From: Ramlibacter paludis
GTDB lineage: Bacteria > Pseudomonadota > Gammaproteobacteria > Burkholderiales > Burkholderiaceae_C
Direction of reading: 5' to 3'
Assembly: GCF_022012305.1 (NCBI RefSeq)
Contig: NZ_JAKLTM010000004.1
Coordinates: 248,001-312,000 of the forward strand
Length of the DNA stretch: 64,000 bases
The notes beneath the pieces were generated by a model. The model was given only the letters and a program-made list of their open reading frames with translations, did not search any database and was not told where the DNA came from. Positions 26,550 through 35,515 of this stretch are shown here, one piece after another. A program made the position numbers and the translations under genes. How positions within the stretch are numbered: position 1 is the stretch's first letter; each line of letters begins with the position of its first letter.

Positions 26550-27455
26550 TCAGGAACCGCCCCGCGCCAGCCGCATCTCGTTGGCGCCCTGGGCGGCGCC
26601 GCTGCCGGGGACCTGCTCCCCGGCGCGGTCGCGCACGGCGTCCAGGCGCTCCAGCAGCCGCTCGGGGGCATCCGCTCCCAGGCCGATGTAGGCGCCCTGC
26701 GTCAGCGTGATGTTCGCGGCTTCGAAGCCGCCGGCGCCCGCGCACAAGGTCGTGCGCGTCGGCGCGCCTTCGCCGGCCAGCACCAGCATCGCCGGCACCA
26801 CCGCCTCGGGCCCGAAGGCATCCAGCATGTCGGGCGGAAACAGCTCCTCGGTCATGCGCGTGACGGCCGTCGGCGCCAGGCAGTTCACGCGGATGCCGTG
26901 CTTCTCGCCCTCGATGGCCAAGGTCTGCATCAGCCCCACCAGCGCCAGCTTGGCCGCCCCGTAGTTCGCCTGGCCGAAGTTGCCGTACAGGCCCGACGAG
27001 GACGTCGTCAGCACGATCCGCCCGTACTTCTGCTGCTGCATCAGCGGCCACAGCGCCTTGCAGCAATGCACCGCACCCATCAGGTGCACGTCGAGCACCA
27101 GGCGGAAGTCCGCCAGGTCCATCTTGGCGAAGCTCTTGTCCCGCAGGATGCCGGCGTTGCTCACGAGCACGTCGACCCGGCCCCAGGCGTCGATCGCCTG
27201 CTTCACCATGGCCTGCACCGCCGCGAAGTCGGTCACCGACGCGCCATTGGCGAGCGCCTCGCCGCCGGCCGCCCGGATCTCGTCCACCACCGCCTGCGCC
27301 GCCTTCACCGAACCGCCTGAGCCATCCACCGTCCCGCCCAGGTCGTTGACCAGGACCCGCGCACCGCGCCGGGCCAGCGCCAGCGCGTGCTGGCGGCCCA
27401 GCCCGCCGCCGGCACCGGTCACAATCGCCACCCGGCCTTGGAAATCCAAATGCAT
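26550..27455 (-). CDS. SDR-family oxidoreductase
   Basis: 301 residues from ATG 27455 (MHLDFQGRVAIVTGAGGGLG). The NAD(P)-binding motif is TGAGGGLG, the NNAG-type motif appears as VSNAGI, and the catalytic Ser and YxxxK are in TTSSSGLYGNFGQANYGAAK. The closest pattern is the 3-hydroxyacyl-CoA dehydrogenase domain of multifunctional enzyme 2 (VNDLGGTVDGSGGS, IRAAGGEAL, VNCLAPTAVTRM), including the C-terminal extension. It probably oxidises a hydroxyacyl-CoA or steroid-type substrate. It stands alone, ending three bp after the RcnB-like gene on the opposite strand. Confidence 0.85.
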   Translation of the reverse strand: MHLDFQGRVAIVTGAGGGLGRQHALALARRGARVLVNDLGGTVDGSGGSVKAAQAVVDEIRAAGGEALANGASVTDFAAVQAMVKQAIDAWGRVDVLVSNAGILRDKSFAKMDLADFRLVLDVHLMGAVHCCKALWPLMQQQKYGRIVLTTSSSGLYGNFGQANYGAAKLALVGLMQTLAIEGEKHGIRVNCLAPTAVTRMTEELFPPDMLDAFGPEAVVPAMLVLAGEGAPTRTTLCAGAGGFEAANITLTQGAYIGLGADAPERLLERLDAVRDRAGEQVPGSGAAQGANEMRLARGGS

Positions 27456-27626
27456 CGTCGTTCCACAGAAATTGAAGCGTCGACGAATGTAGCCCAGGAT
27501 CGTGCCTGAGGCCTTTTTGCACGGCGTCCCCCCTCTGTCGGATTGACGCCAGCTCGGCAGTTGCTCATCATTGCTACAACAACAAGTGCGACTCCCCGCG
27601 GGAGGCGCACGCCATCGGAGTCGGAC

Positions 27627-28286
27627 ATGGGAATTTTCGGGCGAATCATGGGCAAGGGCGAGCCGTCCAAGCCCGCCGGCTCCAGCCGCAGCGGCAGCAA
27701 CAGCAAATCGCCGGTCAACAGCACGCAGTTCGCGCCGTCGCAGGCGGCCAACTCGCGCGACCCCGCCACCAGCGTGCACGCCGTGCGCAAGGAAGTGCTC
27801 AAGCTGGTGATGCGCGAGACGCTCAACCGCAACGGCATTCCCGAAAACTGGCTGTCGGCCGACCTCCTGCGCACCAACAGCGCCCGGCGCGAGCAGGGCA
27901 TCCACGTGCGCCTGCTGCTGCGGCACTGGGACCCGCGCCTGATGCAGCACGGCGTGGCGCTCGAGCAGGAGTTCTACAAGCGGTTGCTGGCGCTGGACCC
28001 GACCGCGCCGAACTGGCTGATGGGGTTCTCCTGGCAGTTCGCGATGGAGGACCTGTCGGCCTGCCCGCCCCTGCCGCATCCAGGCTCCTGGACCGCCCCG
28101 ACGCAAGCCCAGGCGGGCGACGACCGGCCCACCACCCGCGCCGGCGACATCATCGAAGGCCCGGTGATGATCCCGCAGACGCAGGACGAGGTGCGCGCCG
28201 ACCTCGAGCGACTGCTCGCGCTGCGCGACGAAGACATGAAGCAGCACGGCGACGGCTTCGCGCCGACGCGCCCGGTGCAGCTCTAG
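27627..28286 (+). CDS. Conserved-looking cytoplasmic protein, 219 aa, unknown
   Basis: Start at ATG 27627 (MGIFGRIMGKGEPSKPAG), preceded by GGAG; the frame is open further upstream without a ribosome site. A Ser/Pro-rich N-terminal 50 residues leads into a helical domain (SVHAVRKEVLKLVMRETLNRNGIPENWLSADLLRTNSARREQG) and a strand-rich part (IHVRLLLRHWDPRLMQHGVALEQEFYKRL). The C-terminus again has charged helices. No family recognised. It is read toward the hybrid kinase, 32 bp upstream of it, and could be in the same transcript. Confidence 0.6.
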   Translation: MGIFGRIMGKGEPSKPAGSSRSGSNSKSPVNSTQFAPSQAANSRDPATSVHAVRKEVLKLVMRETLNRNGIPENWLSADLLRTNSARREQGIHVRLLLRHWDPRLMQHGVALEQEFYKRLLALDPTAPNWLMGFSWQFAMEDLSACPPLPHPGSWTAPTQAQAGDDRPTTRAGDIIEGPVMIPQTQDEVRADLERLLALRDEDMKQHGDGFAPTRPVQL

Positions 28287-28318
28287 GCCGCACGGGCCTT
28301 CCAAGCATTCCCGCGGCC

Positions 28319-31300
28319 GTGTCTTCGCGCCGCTTCGCCTTTCTGCTCTCCGCCTGGCTGGCGCTGTGGCTGCTCGCCGGCCCCGCCGGCGCGCGCACGG
28401 GGCCGGTTCGAGATGGGGCCCTGGACCTCGACGCCCGCTCGGCCGCCAGCGAGGTGATCGAATTGCGCGGGGACTGGGGCTTCACCTGGCGGCGCTTCCT
28501 CGACCCCGACCAGCCGGCAAGTGCCGGCGCCACCGCGCCCGTGCCGTCCAACTGGAACGCGGTCACGGCCGGCGGCAAGCCGCCCGGCACCGACGGCTAC
28601 GGAACCTACACCACACAGATCAATTGCCCGGCCGGCCAGCAGATGGCGCTGGTGGTGCCGGCGCAGCGCACGGCGATGAGCCTGTACGTCAACGGCCGGC
28701 TGGCGGCCAGCCAGGGCGAGCCCGGGAACACGGCCGCAGTGGCGCACCCGGCCATCGGCAGGCGCGCGGTGCTCACCGACAGCTTCCCCTGCCCGCTGCG
28801 CATCGTCGCGCACGTCTCCAACTACGAGCACCGCGCCGGCGGCATGGTGCGCGCGCCGGTGCTGGGCCCGCTGGAGGCGCTGTCGGCGCGCTTCAACCAG
28901 AACCTGGCGCTGGACACCATCCTGCTGGGCGCCTACCTGATGCTGGGCGTGTCGCCGGTGATCTTCTGGCTGGGCCGGCGCAAGGATGCGGCGCCGCTGT
29001 TCGCAGGCCTGTTCTGCCTGGCGCAGATGGTCTACGCCGACATGACGGGCGAACGCCTGCTGCTGCAGCTGCTGGGCCCCGAGACGCCGTGGGAGGCCTA
29101 CCTGCGTTCCGAGTACCTGGCCTGGTTCGCGTCGATGGCCTTGTTCCCGGTGATGGTCGACCGGCTGTTCCCGCGCACCTTGCATCCCGCAGCCGTGCGT
29201 CTGTGCGTGGCGCTGTGCGGCCTCGGCGCGATGGTGGTGGCGGTGACCTCCTCGCGCACCTTCAGCGAACTGGTGCTGTTCGGCCAGGTGGTCGGCGCGG
29301 CGATGGGCCTGTACATCACGGTCTCGCTGCTGCGCGTGGCCCGCCATGGCCGCACGGATGCCGGCGTGCTGCTGGCCGGCATGGGCTTCCTGCTGCTGGT
29401 GCTGGTGTTCAACCTGCTGCAGTTCTACACCGGCATCGCGCTCAAGACCTTCACGGCCTTCGGCCAGCTCTGCTTCGTGTTGTCCGCGCCCATGGTGCTG
29501 CTGCGGCGCCTGGCCCGCGCGCTGACCGCGGAGGAACTGCGCAGCACCGAGCAGCGCGAGAAGGTCGACCTGCTGGTGCGCACCACGCAGGCAGGCATCC
29601 TGGACTGGGACGACACCCGCAACCTGCGGCGCTATTCTCCGCGCTTGCTGGAGATCCTGGGCTACCCGGCCGGCACGGACACCGACGGCGAGGGCTTCCC
29701 GGATTTCTTCGGCCACCTCCATCCGGACGACCGCGGCCGCGTGCTGGACCTGTTTCGCAACCAGCTGCGCGACCGCTCGGTGAAGGGCGGCGAGCTGCGT
29801 CACGAGCCCCTCGAATACCGGATGCTGCGCCGGGACGGCAGCTCGGTGTGGGTGCATGCGGAGGCCATCAGCATCCGCGGCGACGACGGCCGCACGCTGC
29901 GCTACATCTGCTCCGTCCTCGACATCACGGAGCACCGCGCGCTGGCCGAGCGCCTGCAGCGGCAGAACGCGGCGCTCGCCGAGAACGCGCGCCTGCGCGA
30001 GGACGTGGAGCGCATGTCGCGCCACGACCTGAAGACGCCCTTGAACAGCATCATCGGCGTCGCGCGGCTGCTGGCGGAAGACGCCAGCCTGCAGGCGGAG
30101 CACCGCGAGCTGCTGGCGATCACCGAGCGCGCGGGCTACCGCATGCTGGAGATGGTGAACCTGTCGCTGGACCTCTCGCGCATGGAGCTGGGCACCTACG
30201 ACTTCCGGCCGCAGGCGGTGAACCTCGTGGACGTGGTGAGCCGGGTGATGCTCGACTTGCACAGCCTGGCGGAGTCGTCCGGCGTGCGCGTGCGGCTCGA
30301 CCAGGCCTTCAGCCGCCCCGTCTACGCCCGCGCCGAGGAGCTGCTTTGCTACTCGATCCTGGCCAACCTGCTGAAGAACGCGATCGAGGCCACGCCCGCC
30401 GGCGGCATGGTGCGCGTGGGCATCGTCCCCGGCGACCCGGTGCAGCTGCGGCTGCGCAATCCCGGCCGCGTGCCCGAGGCGGTGGCGGGGCGCTTCTTCG
30501 ACAAGTACGTGACCGCGGGCAAGAGCGGCGGCACCGGCCTCGGCACCTACTCGGCCCGCCTGATGGCGCGGGTGCAGGAGGGCGAGCTGGAGATGACCAC
30601 CGGCGACGACGGCACCGTTCTCACCCTCAGCCTGCGCGCGCTGGGCGCCGAGCAGCTGCCCGTGGCCGGCGCGCACCTTGCCAGTACGCTGGGCCGCGCG
30701 CCGCAGCCGGCCGCGGTGGCGCTGGCCGATTTCGCGCCGCGCCGCGTGCTGCTGGTCGACGACGACGAATACAACCGCCTGCTGCTCCTGCGCTACCTGC
30801 CCTCGCCGCCGTTCACCGTGGACACCGCGGCCAACGGGCGCGCCGCCACCGAGGCCTTCGTGCGCCATTGGCCGGACATCGTGCTGATCGACATGGAGAT
30901 GCCGGTGATGAACGGGCTGGAGGCCGTGGCGTGGATGCGCGAGCGCGAGCGCCAGGACGGCCGCCCGCCCTGCGTGGTGCTGATGATGTCGTCCAACGAC
31001 GACCAGGCATCGATCCGCCGCGGCCTCGCCGCCGGCAGCAACCGCTACCTGACCAAGCCTTTCACGCGGGAGACGCTGCTGGCGACCTTGCACGAGCTGG
31101 ACACGGGGGCGGCACCGGCCCAGGTGCCGCTGCAGCTGGAAGCACCGGCGCGTGCCGAAGACAAGCCACCGGCCGCGCCAGATGCGCCAGTGCCAGTCGA
31201 TGCGGAACTGCTGAAGGAAGTGCCGGCCTTCCTGGAGTCGCGCCGCGCCATGGCGGCAACCATGGCGCAGGCGCTCGCCGCCGGTGACCGCACCCAGCTG

Positions 31301-31468
31301 CGCTCGGTGGCCCACCGGGCGGCGGGCGGCCTGGCCTTGTTCGGATTCCAGTGGGCCGCCTGGCAAAGCCGGCGCATTTCGCACCAGGCCGCGGCCGGCG
31401 AGGCGCAGGCGCTGGAGCAGGAGATCGCGCGCCTGCGGGAGCACCTGGAGTCGGTGCGGGTGCGCTGA
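28319..31468 (+). CDS. 7TMR-DISM hybrid histidine kinase with receiver and Hpt
   Basis: 1049 residues from GTG 28319. A signal peptide (1-26) is followed by a periplasmic jelly-roll sensor (GDWGFTWRRFL...VPSNWN, about 45-195), seven transmembrane helices (about 205-400), a PAS domain (about 425-545), HisKA with His569 in MSRHDLKTPLNS, HATPase (about 660-785), a receiver with Asp858 in IVLIDMEMP and Lys in LTKPF, and an Hpt domain with His999 in SVAHRAAGG. It therefore holds a full internal phosphorelay. The final response regulator is not nearby. The sensor class often detects carbohydrates or related ligands; the ligand here is unknown. Confidence 0.9.
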   Translation: MSSRRFAFLLSAWLALWLLAGPAGARTGPVRDGALDLDARSAASEVIELRGDWGFTWRRFLDPDQPASAGATAPVPSNWNAVTAGGKPPGTDGYGTYTTQINCPAGQQMALVVPAQRTAMSLYVNGRLAASQGEPGNTAAVAHPAIGRRAVLTDSFPCPLRIVAHVSNYEHRAGGMVRAPVLGPLEALSARFNQNLALDTILLGAYLMLGVSPVIFWLGRRKDAAPLFAGLFCLAQMVYADMTGERLLLQLLGPETPWEAYLRSEYLAWFASMALFPVMVDRLFPRTLHPAAVRLCVALCGLGAMVVAVTSSRTFSELVLFGQVVGAAMGLYITVSLLRVARHGRTDAGVLLAGMGFLLLVLVFNLLQFYTGIALKTFTAFGQLCFVLSAPMVLLRRLARALTAEELRSTEQREKVDLLVRTTQAGILDWDDTRNLRRYSPRLLEILGYPAGTDTDGEGFPDFFGHLHPDDRGRVLDLFRNQLRDRSVKGGELRHEPLEYRMLRRDGSSVWVHAEAISIRGDDGRTLRYICSVLDITEHRALAERLQRQNAALAENARLREDVERMSRHDLKTPLNSIIGVARLLAEDASLQAEHRELLAITERAGYRMLEMVNLSLDLSRMELGTYDFRPQAVNLVDVVSRVMLDLHSLAESSGVRVRLDQAFSRPVYARAEELLCYSILANLLKNAIEATPAGGMVRVGIVPGDPVQLRLRNPGRVPEAVAGRFFDKYVTAGKSGGTGLGTYSARLMARVQEGELEMTTGDDGTVLTLSLRALGAEQLPVAGAHLASTLGRAPQPAAVALADFAPRRVLLVDDDEYNRLLLLRYLPSPPFTVDTAANGRAATEAFVRHWPDIVLIDMEMPVMNGLEAVAWMRERERQDGRPPCVVLMMSSNDDQASIRRGLAAGSNRYLTKPFTRETLLATLHELDTGAAPAQVPLQLEAPARAEDKPPAAPDAPVPVDAELLKEVPAFLESRRAMAATMAQALAAGDRTQLRSVAHRAAGGLALFGFQWAAWQSRRISHQAAAGEAQALEQEIARLREHLESVRVR

Positions 31469-31478
31469 GGGCAAACAA

Positions 31479-31498
31479 AAGCGGCCCGCAGGCCGCTT
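31479..31498. terminator. Terminator between hybrid kinase and infA
   Basis: AAGCGGCC-CGCA-GGCCGCTT hairpin between convergent genes. The minus strand has a T-rich tail (TTTTGTTT), so it should end infA transcripts most efficiently. Confidence 0.75.
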
Positions 31499-31502
31499 GG
31501 AC

Positions 31503-31769
31503 TCAACGCCGGCGGTATTGCGGCGGCGGGGGCGAACCGGGGTTGCGGTTCGGCAGGTGGCGGAACATGATCCGGCCCTTGGTCAGGTCGTACGGGGACA
31601 GCTCCAGGCTCACCAGGTCACCCGCGATGATGCGGATGTGGTTCTTGCGCATCTTGCCGCCCGTGTAGGCCACCAGTTCGTGGCCGTTGTCGAGGATCAC
31701 GCGATAGCGCGAATCCGGCAAAATCTCGGCCACCCGGCCGTTCATCTCGATCAGTTCTTCCTTCGCCAT
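31503..31769 (-). CDS. infA: Translation initiation factor IF-1, long form
   Basis: 88 residues from ATG 31769 ([24 protein letters not shown]). The S1/OB fold core has the conserved [34 protein letters not shown]. The C-terminus carries an extra Pro/Arg tail ([13 protein letters not shown]), making it about 16 residues longer than the 72-residue form of E. coli. Burkholderiales commonly carry a second infA of this kind outside the ribosomal protein operon. It binds the A site of the 30S subunit during initiation. It lies alone between the hybrid kinase and a LysR gene. Confidence 0.93.
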   Translation of the reverse strand: MAKEELIEMNGRVAEILPDSRYRVILDNGHELVAYTGGKMRKNHIRIIAGDLVSLELSPYDLTKGRIMFRHLPNRNPGSPPPPQYRRR

Positions 31770-31789
31770 ATCCCGCGATTGTAGCCGGA

Positions 31790-32704
31790 TCAGGTGGAAA
31801 GCGCCGCAACACGCGCCAACTCCGTGCGCAGCCATTGAATGCCGCGATCGGCCCCGGCCCTGGCATCCCAGCACAGCAGCGACTGGTAAGCAGGCAGCGC
31901 GAAAGGCACTTCCTGGATGTGCAGGCGATCGGCGAACGCCCGGGCCACCCGGCCTCCGAGCACCGCCGCGTGGTCGCTGTGTTGCAGCTGGTGGACGATC
32001 TGGCCGAAGCTGGTGACGGCAATCTGGGCCAGCCGCTGGCGCCCGCTCCTGGCCAGGGTCTCGTCGATCAGGTCGTCCAGCATCGAGGCGCCGTAGCCCA
32101 GGAACACCTGCGGGATCGCGCAGAAGCTGTCCAGCGTCACCGGTTCGCCGGCGCGCGGATGGTCCTTGCGCATCACGTACACGTAGCGGTCTTCGTAAAG
32201 CACCTCGGTTTCCATGTCCTGCGGCCGCCGGATGCGCGCGACCACGGCCAGGTCCAGCTCGCCCTGGCGCAGGTGCTCCGCCAGCGACCAGGTGCCGGGC
32301 GGCACCCAGACCAGGCGGATGGACGAGCCCAGCGCGATCAGCGTGCGCGAGAGTTCCGGCAGCAGCATGCGGCTGGCGTGGTCCGAGCCGGCGATGCGGA
32401 AGATGCGGCTGCTGGTCGCCGGATCGAAGCCGGCGTCCGCCTCCAGCAGGCCGGCCAGGTCCGCCAGCAGCTTTTCCACCTGCGGCGCCAGCGCCCGCGC
32501 GCGTTCGGTCGGCAGCACGCCGTGGCTGGTGCGCGTGAAGAGCGGGTCGTCGAAGACTTCGCGCAGGCGATTCAGCGACGCGCTCACGGCGGGCTGGCTC
32601 AGGAACAGGCGGGCGGCGGCGCGCGACACGTTCTGCTCGCGCATCAGCGCGTCGAAGGTGCGCAGCATGCCGACGTCGAGGCCACGGATATCACGCCGGT
32701 TCAT
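31790..32704 (-). CDS. LysR-family regulator (NahR/NodD-like) beside a catabolic cluster
   Basis: 304 residues. Helix-turn-helix at residues 10-60: [46 protein letters not shown]. The wording [19 protein letters not shown] and the effector domain are those of the NahR/LeuO/NodD branch, which often responds to aromatic compounds. It is divergent from the Bug receptor and Rieske oxygenase genes, which it probably activates. The intergenic region holds ATGT-N9-ACAT. An annotated start at ATG 32704 fits the family N-terminus. Confidence 0.88.
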   Translation of the reverse strand: MNRRDIRGLDVGMLRTFDALMREQNVSRAAARLFLSQPAVSASLNRLREVFDDPLFTRTSHGVLPTERARALAPQVEKLLADLAGLLEADAGFDPATSSRIFRIAGSDHASRMLLPELSRTLIALGSSIRLVWVPPGTWSLAEHLRQGELDLAVVARIRRPQDMETEVLYEDRYVYVMRKDHPRAGEPVTLDSFCAIPQVFLGYGASMLDDLIDETLARSGRQRLAQIAVTSFGQIVHQLQHSDHAAVLGGRVARAFADRLHIQEVPFALPAYQSLLCWDARAGADRGIQWLRTELARVAALST

Positions 32705-32721
32705 ATGTCATATCCAAACAT
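32703..32721. promoter_or_regulatory. LysR-type recognition site candidate
   Basis: ATGT-N9-ACAT (32705-32721) has the T-N11-A form of LysR sites, and ATATG-T-CATAT (32703-32713) is a second overlapping palindrome. It lies between the divergent LysR and TctC-like genes, overlapping the LysR start codon. Confidence 0.55.
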
Positions 32722-32786
32722 TGGACTGGACGGCCGGCGGCCGGCACGGGCAGGATGGACGAACCAGAAAAGCATCAGGAGACAAC

Positions 32787-33767
32787 ATGACGATCACGCG
32801 TAGAGCCTGGCTGGCCACGGCCGGCGCCACCCTGTCGGCGGCGGGCCTGCCCGCCTGGGCCCAGTCCGGCTTCCCCAGCCGGCCCGTGCGCATTGTGCCT
32901 TTCGGCACCGCCGGCGGCCCCATCGACACCATTGCCCGCGTCTACGCCGACAAGCTGTCGGCGCGCTGGGGCCAGCCCGTGGTGGTGGACGCGAAGCCGG
33001 GCGCGAGCGGCATCATCGCCGCCGACTTCGTCGCCAAGGCCGCGCCCGATGGCCACACCGTGCTGCTGACGCTGCCGCTCACGCACATCAACAACGCGAT
33101 CCTGCAGCCCAAGCTGCCCTACGACCCGGTGAAGGACTTCCAGCCGCTGTCGATGGTGGCCGCCGGCGGGCCGATGATCGTGGCGCGCGCCAACGCGCCC
33201 TACAACAACCTGCAGGAGTTCGTCGAGTTCGCGAAGAAGAAGGGCCGCATGACCTACGGCACCTGGGGCAACGGCTCCACGGCGCACCTGTTCGGCGAAC
33301 TGCTCAAGCGCCAGACCGGCGCCGAGCTCGTGCACGTCGCCTACAAGTCGGAAGCGGCGGCGCACAACGACCTGTTCGGCGAGCAGCTGGACTTCGCCTG
33401 GGCCAATCCTTCGACCGCGCGCAACCAGAGCCAGGGCGGCAAGATGAAGGTGCTGGGGATCGCCGCGACGCAACGCGTGTCGACCCTGCCCAACGTGCCG
33501 ACCTTCAAGGAACAGGGCTTCCAGGGCTTCGACGTCGAAAGCTGGATCGGCGTGTATGCGCCGGCGAAGACGCCCGAACCCATCGTGCAGGGCTGGGTGA
33601 GCGCTCTGCGCGAAGCGACGGCCATGCCGGACGTGCAGGCGCGCCTGATCGGCTTCGGCTTCGAGCCGCTGGGCAACACGCCGGCGCAGTTCATGGAGCG
33701 CTACCGCGCCGACTATCCGCGCGTCGCCGAACTGATCAAGGCGGCCGGCGTAACGCTGGACCAGTGA
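32787..33767 (+). CDS. Tripartite tricarboxylate/Bug-family substrate-binding protein
   Basis: 326 residues from ATG 32787 with CAGGAG upstream. A twin-arginine-like signal (TRRAWLATAGATLSAAGLPAWAQ) is followed by the Bug fold: PSRPVRIVPFGTAGGPIDTIARVYADKL, GQPVVVDAKPGASGIIAADFVAKAAPDGHTVL, and VKDFQPLSMVA. Bug proteins are periplasmic receptors for carboxylates and aromatic acids; many occur without TctAB membrane genes, as here. The Rieske gene follows after four bp, so it probably delivers or senses that enzyme's substrate. Confidence 0.9.
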   Translation: MTITRRAWLATAGATLSAAGLPAWAQSGFPSRPVRIVPFGTAGGPIDTIARVYADKLSARWGQPVVVDAKPGASGIIAADFVAKAAPDGHTVLLTLPLTHINNAILQPKLPYDPVKDFQPLSMVAAGGPMIVARANAPYNNLQEFVEFAKKKGRMTYGTWGNGSTAHLFGELLKRQTGAELVHVAYKSEAAAHNDLFGEQLDFAWANPSTARNQSQGGKMKVLGIAATQRVSTLPNVPTFKEQGFQGFDVESWIGVYAPAKTPEPIVQGWVSALREATAMPDVQARLIGFGFEPLGNTPAQFMERYRADYPRVAELIKAAGVTLDQ

Positions 33768-33771
33768 GCCC

Positions 33772-34965
33772 ATGAACGCACGCGTCATCCCCATCGTTCC
33801 GGACACGGGCACCGCCTACGGCCGGCCCGCGCCCACCTCGCGCAGCGAGCTCACGCAGGTCGGCGCCGGCACGCCCATGGGCGAGCTGCTGCGCCGCTAC
33901 TGGCACCCGATCGGCCTGGCGGGCGACGCCAACGCCACGCCGCGCAAGGTGCGCGTGCTCGGCGAAGACCTGATCCTGTTCCGCGACGGCCAGGGCCGGC
34001 CCGGGCTGGTCTATCCGCATTGCAGCCACCGCGGCGCTTCGCTCTACTACGGCAAGGTGGAGGAACGCGGCATCCGCTGCTGCTACCACGGCTGGCTGTT
34101 CGACGTGCAGGGCCACTGCATGGAGCAGCCCTGCGAACCCGAAGGCGGCCGTGCCCGCGCGGCGGCGCGCCAGCCCTGGTATCCGGTGCAGGAGTTGTAC
34201 GGCCTGGTGTGGGCCTACCTCGGCCCGCCGGACAAGAAGCCGGTGCTGCCCCGCTACGAATGCCTCGAAGTGCTGGACGAGGGTGAATTCCTGGAAGCCG
34301 ACGACGCCAGCATCGGCGGCGGCGGGCCGCAGGTCATCCCCTGCAACTGGCTGCAGCACTACGAGAACCTGGTCGATCCCTTCCACGTGGTGGTGCTGCA
34401 CTCGTCTTTCAGCGGCACGCAGTTCGTGCCCGAGATGGCGGTGATGCCGCAGGTGCAGTGGGACACGACGGAGATCTCGGTGCGCACGCTGTCGCAGCGC
34501 AAGTTGCCGGACGGGCGCAACTTCCGCCGCATCAGCGAGGCGGGGCTGCCCACCTTGCGCGTGATCCCGAGCCCGCGCGTGGGCCGCATGGGCCGCGTGG
34601 AGTCATTGGGCTGGGTGCTGCCGATCGACGACCACAGCTTTCGCATCTACGTGGTGGGACGCGTGCTGGAAAAAGGCGAACTGCACAAGATGCGCTCGCG
34701 GCCCGACGGCAAGAAGCTGTGGGAGGAACTCACCGAGGCCGAGCACCAGCAGTACCCCGGCGACTACGAAGCCATGGTCAGCCAGGGCGCGGTGGCGAAG
34801 CACTCCGAAGAGCACCTAGCATCGACGGACAAGGGCATCGTGATGCTGCGCCGGCTGCTGCAGCAGCAGCTGGAGGCCGTGCGCAACGGCAAGGACCCGG
34901 CCGGCGTGAGTTTCGATCCCGACGCCGCGCCGGTGAAGTTCAGCGCCGGAAACTGGATGGAGTGA
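33772..34965 (+). CDS. Rieske non-heme iron oxygenase, large subunit
   Basis: 397 residues. The Rieske 2Fe-2S ligands are CSH (residues about 84-86) and CYHGW (about 103-107). The catalytic domain has the bridging Asp and iron ligands in HYENLVDPFHVVVLHSSF. The layout is that of phthalate-type or phenoxybenzoate dioxygenase-type oxygenases working as a single oligomer with a separate reductase, which is not in the window. It should hydroxylate or demethylate an aromatic acid. Cotranscribed with the Bug gene and likely under the divergent LysR regulator. Confidence 0.9.
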   Translation: MNARVIPIVPDTGTAYGRPAPTSRSELTQVGAGTPMGELLRRYWHPIGLAGDANATPRKVRVLGEDLILFRDGQGRPGLVYPHCSHRGASLYYGKVEERGIRCCYHGWLFDVQGHCMEQPCEPEGGRARAAARQPWYPVQELYGLVWAYLGPPDKKPVLPRYECLEVLDEGEFLEADDASIGGGGPQVIPCNWLQHYENLVDPFHVVVLHSSFSGTQFVPEMAVMPQVQWDTTEISVRTLSQRKLPDGRNFRRISEAGLPTLRVIPSPRVGRMGRVESLGWVLPIDDHSFRIYVVGRVLEKGELHKMRSRPDGKKLWEELTEAEHQQYPGDYEAMVSQGAVAKHSEEHLASTDKGIVMLRRLLQQQLEAVRNGKDPAGVSFDPDAAPVKFSAGNWME

Positions 34966-34968
34966 CGC

Positions 34969-35436
34969 TCAGCGCATCAGGCCGTTGATGCCGTCGACCA
35001 CCATCATGGAGCCGAGGGCCACCAGCAGCACGTCGCCGGCCACGTTCACGTAGCGGTAGCCCGTGGGCACGGGCGGCAGCTGCACCAGCACCGGCTGCGG
35101 CACGGGGGTGTAGACCACCGTCGTCGGCAGGCGCTGGCCCACGTGCCACTTCTTCGCCTGGCCGGGAGGCATGCAGCCGTTGTGCTTCTTGGCCAGGCCC
35201 GGCGGGCAGTGCCGCGGCTCGGCGTAATAGGTGCGCACGACTTCGCGATGGTGGTCGTCGAAGTAGGCGCCCGGCGCAATGTGCCGTTCCTCGTGCTTCT
35301 CGTGTTTCTCGGCCTTGTCGTGGCCCTTGCCATGGCCCTTGCCGTGGCCTTCGCCATGGTCCTTGGCGTAAACCGGCGCGGCGGCCAGGACGGCGGCGGC
35401 CAGCATGGCCGGAAGGAAAGAAATGGACGCGCGCAT
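34969..35436 (-). CDS. RcnB/CigR-like periplasmic protein
   Basis: 155 residues from ATG 35436 (MRASISFLPAMLAAAVLAAAPVYA), a clear signal peptide. Residues about 27-52 are His/Lys/Gly-rich (DHGEGHGKGHGKGHDKAEKHEKHEERH), likely metal-binding. The rest has the CigR/RcnB pattern HCPPGLAKKHNGCMPPGQAKKW and YRYVNVAGDVLLVALGSMMVVDGI. Two Cys could pair. A GTCCTACGG motif lies about 54 nt upstream of the start. Second RcnB-type gene in the window; the role in metal balance or envelope stress is inferred. Confidence 0.75.
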   Translation of the reverse strand: MRASISFLPAMLAAAVLAAAPVYAKDHGEGHGKGHGKGHDKAEKHEKHEERHIAPGAYFDDHHREVVRTYYAEPRHCPPGLAKKHNGCMPPGQAKKWHVGQRLPTTVVYTPVPQPVLVQLPPVPTGYRYVNVAGDVLLVALGSMMVVDGINGLMR

Positions 35437-35489
35437 GTTCGACTCCCTGGATGAGATAGCCAGACTGTCGATGCAGCCGGCGACGCGGC

Positions 35490-35498
35490 CCGTAGGAC
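35490..35498 (-). promoter_or_regulatory. GTCCTACGG motif (recurrent in window)
   Basis: Read on the minus strand toward the RcnB/CigR-like gene, 54 nt before its ATG. Confidence 0.35.
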
Positions 35499-35515
35499 GG
35501 GCGCGCGTTGCGGCC

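Noticed and set aside
28283-31474. A 1063-codon minus-strand open frame
   Set aside because: It is antisense to the hybrid kinase and has His/Gln/Arg-rich low complexity; the plus-strand frame has all kinase, receiver and Hpt motifs.
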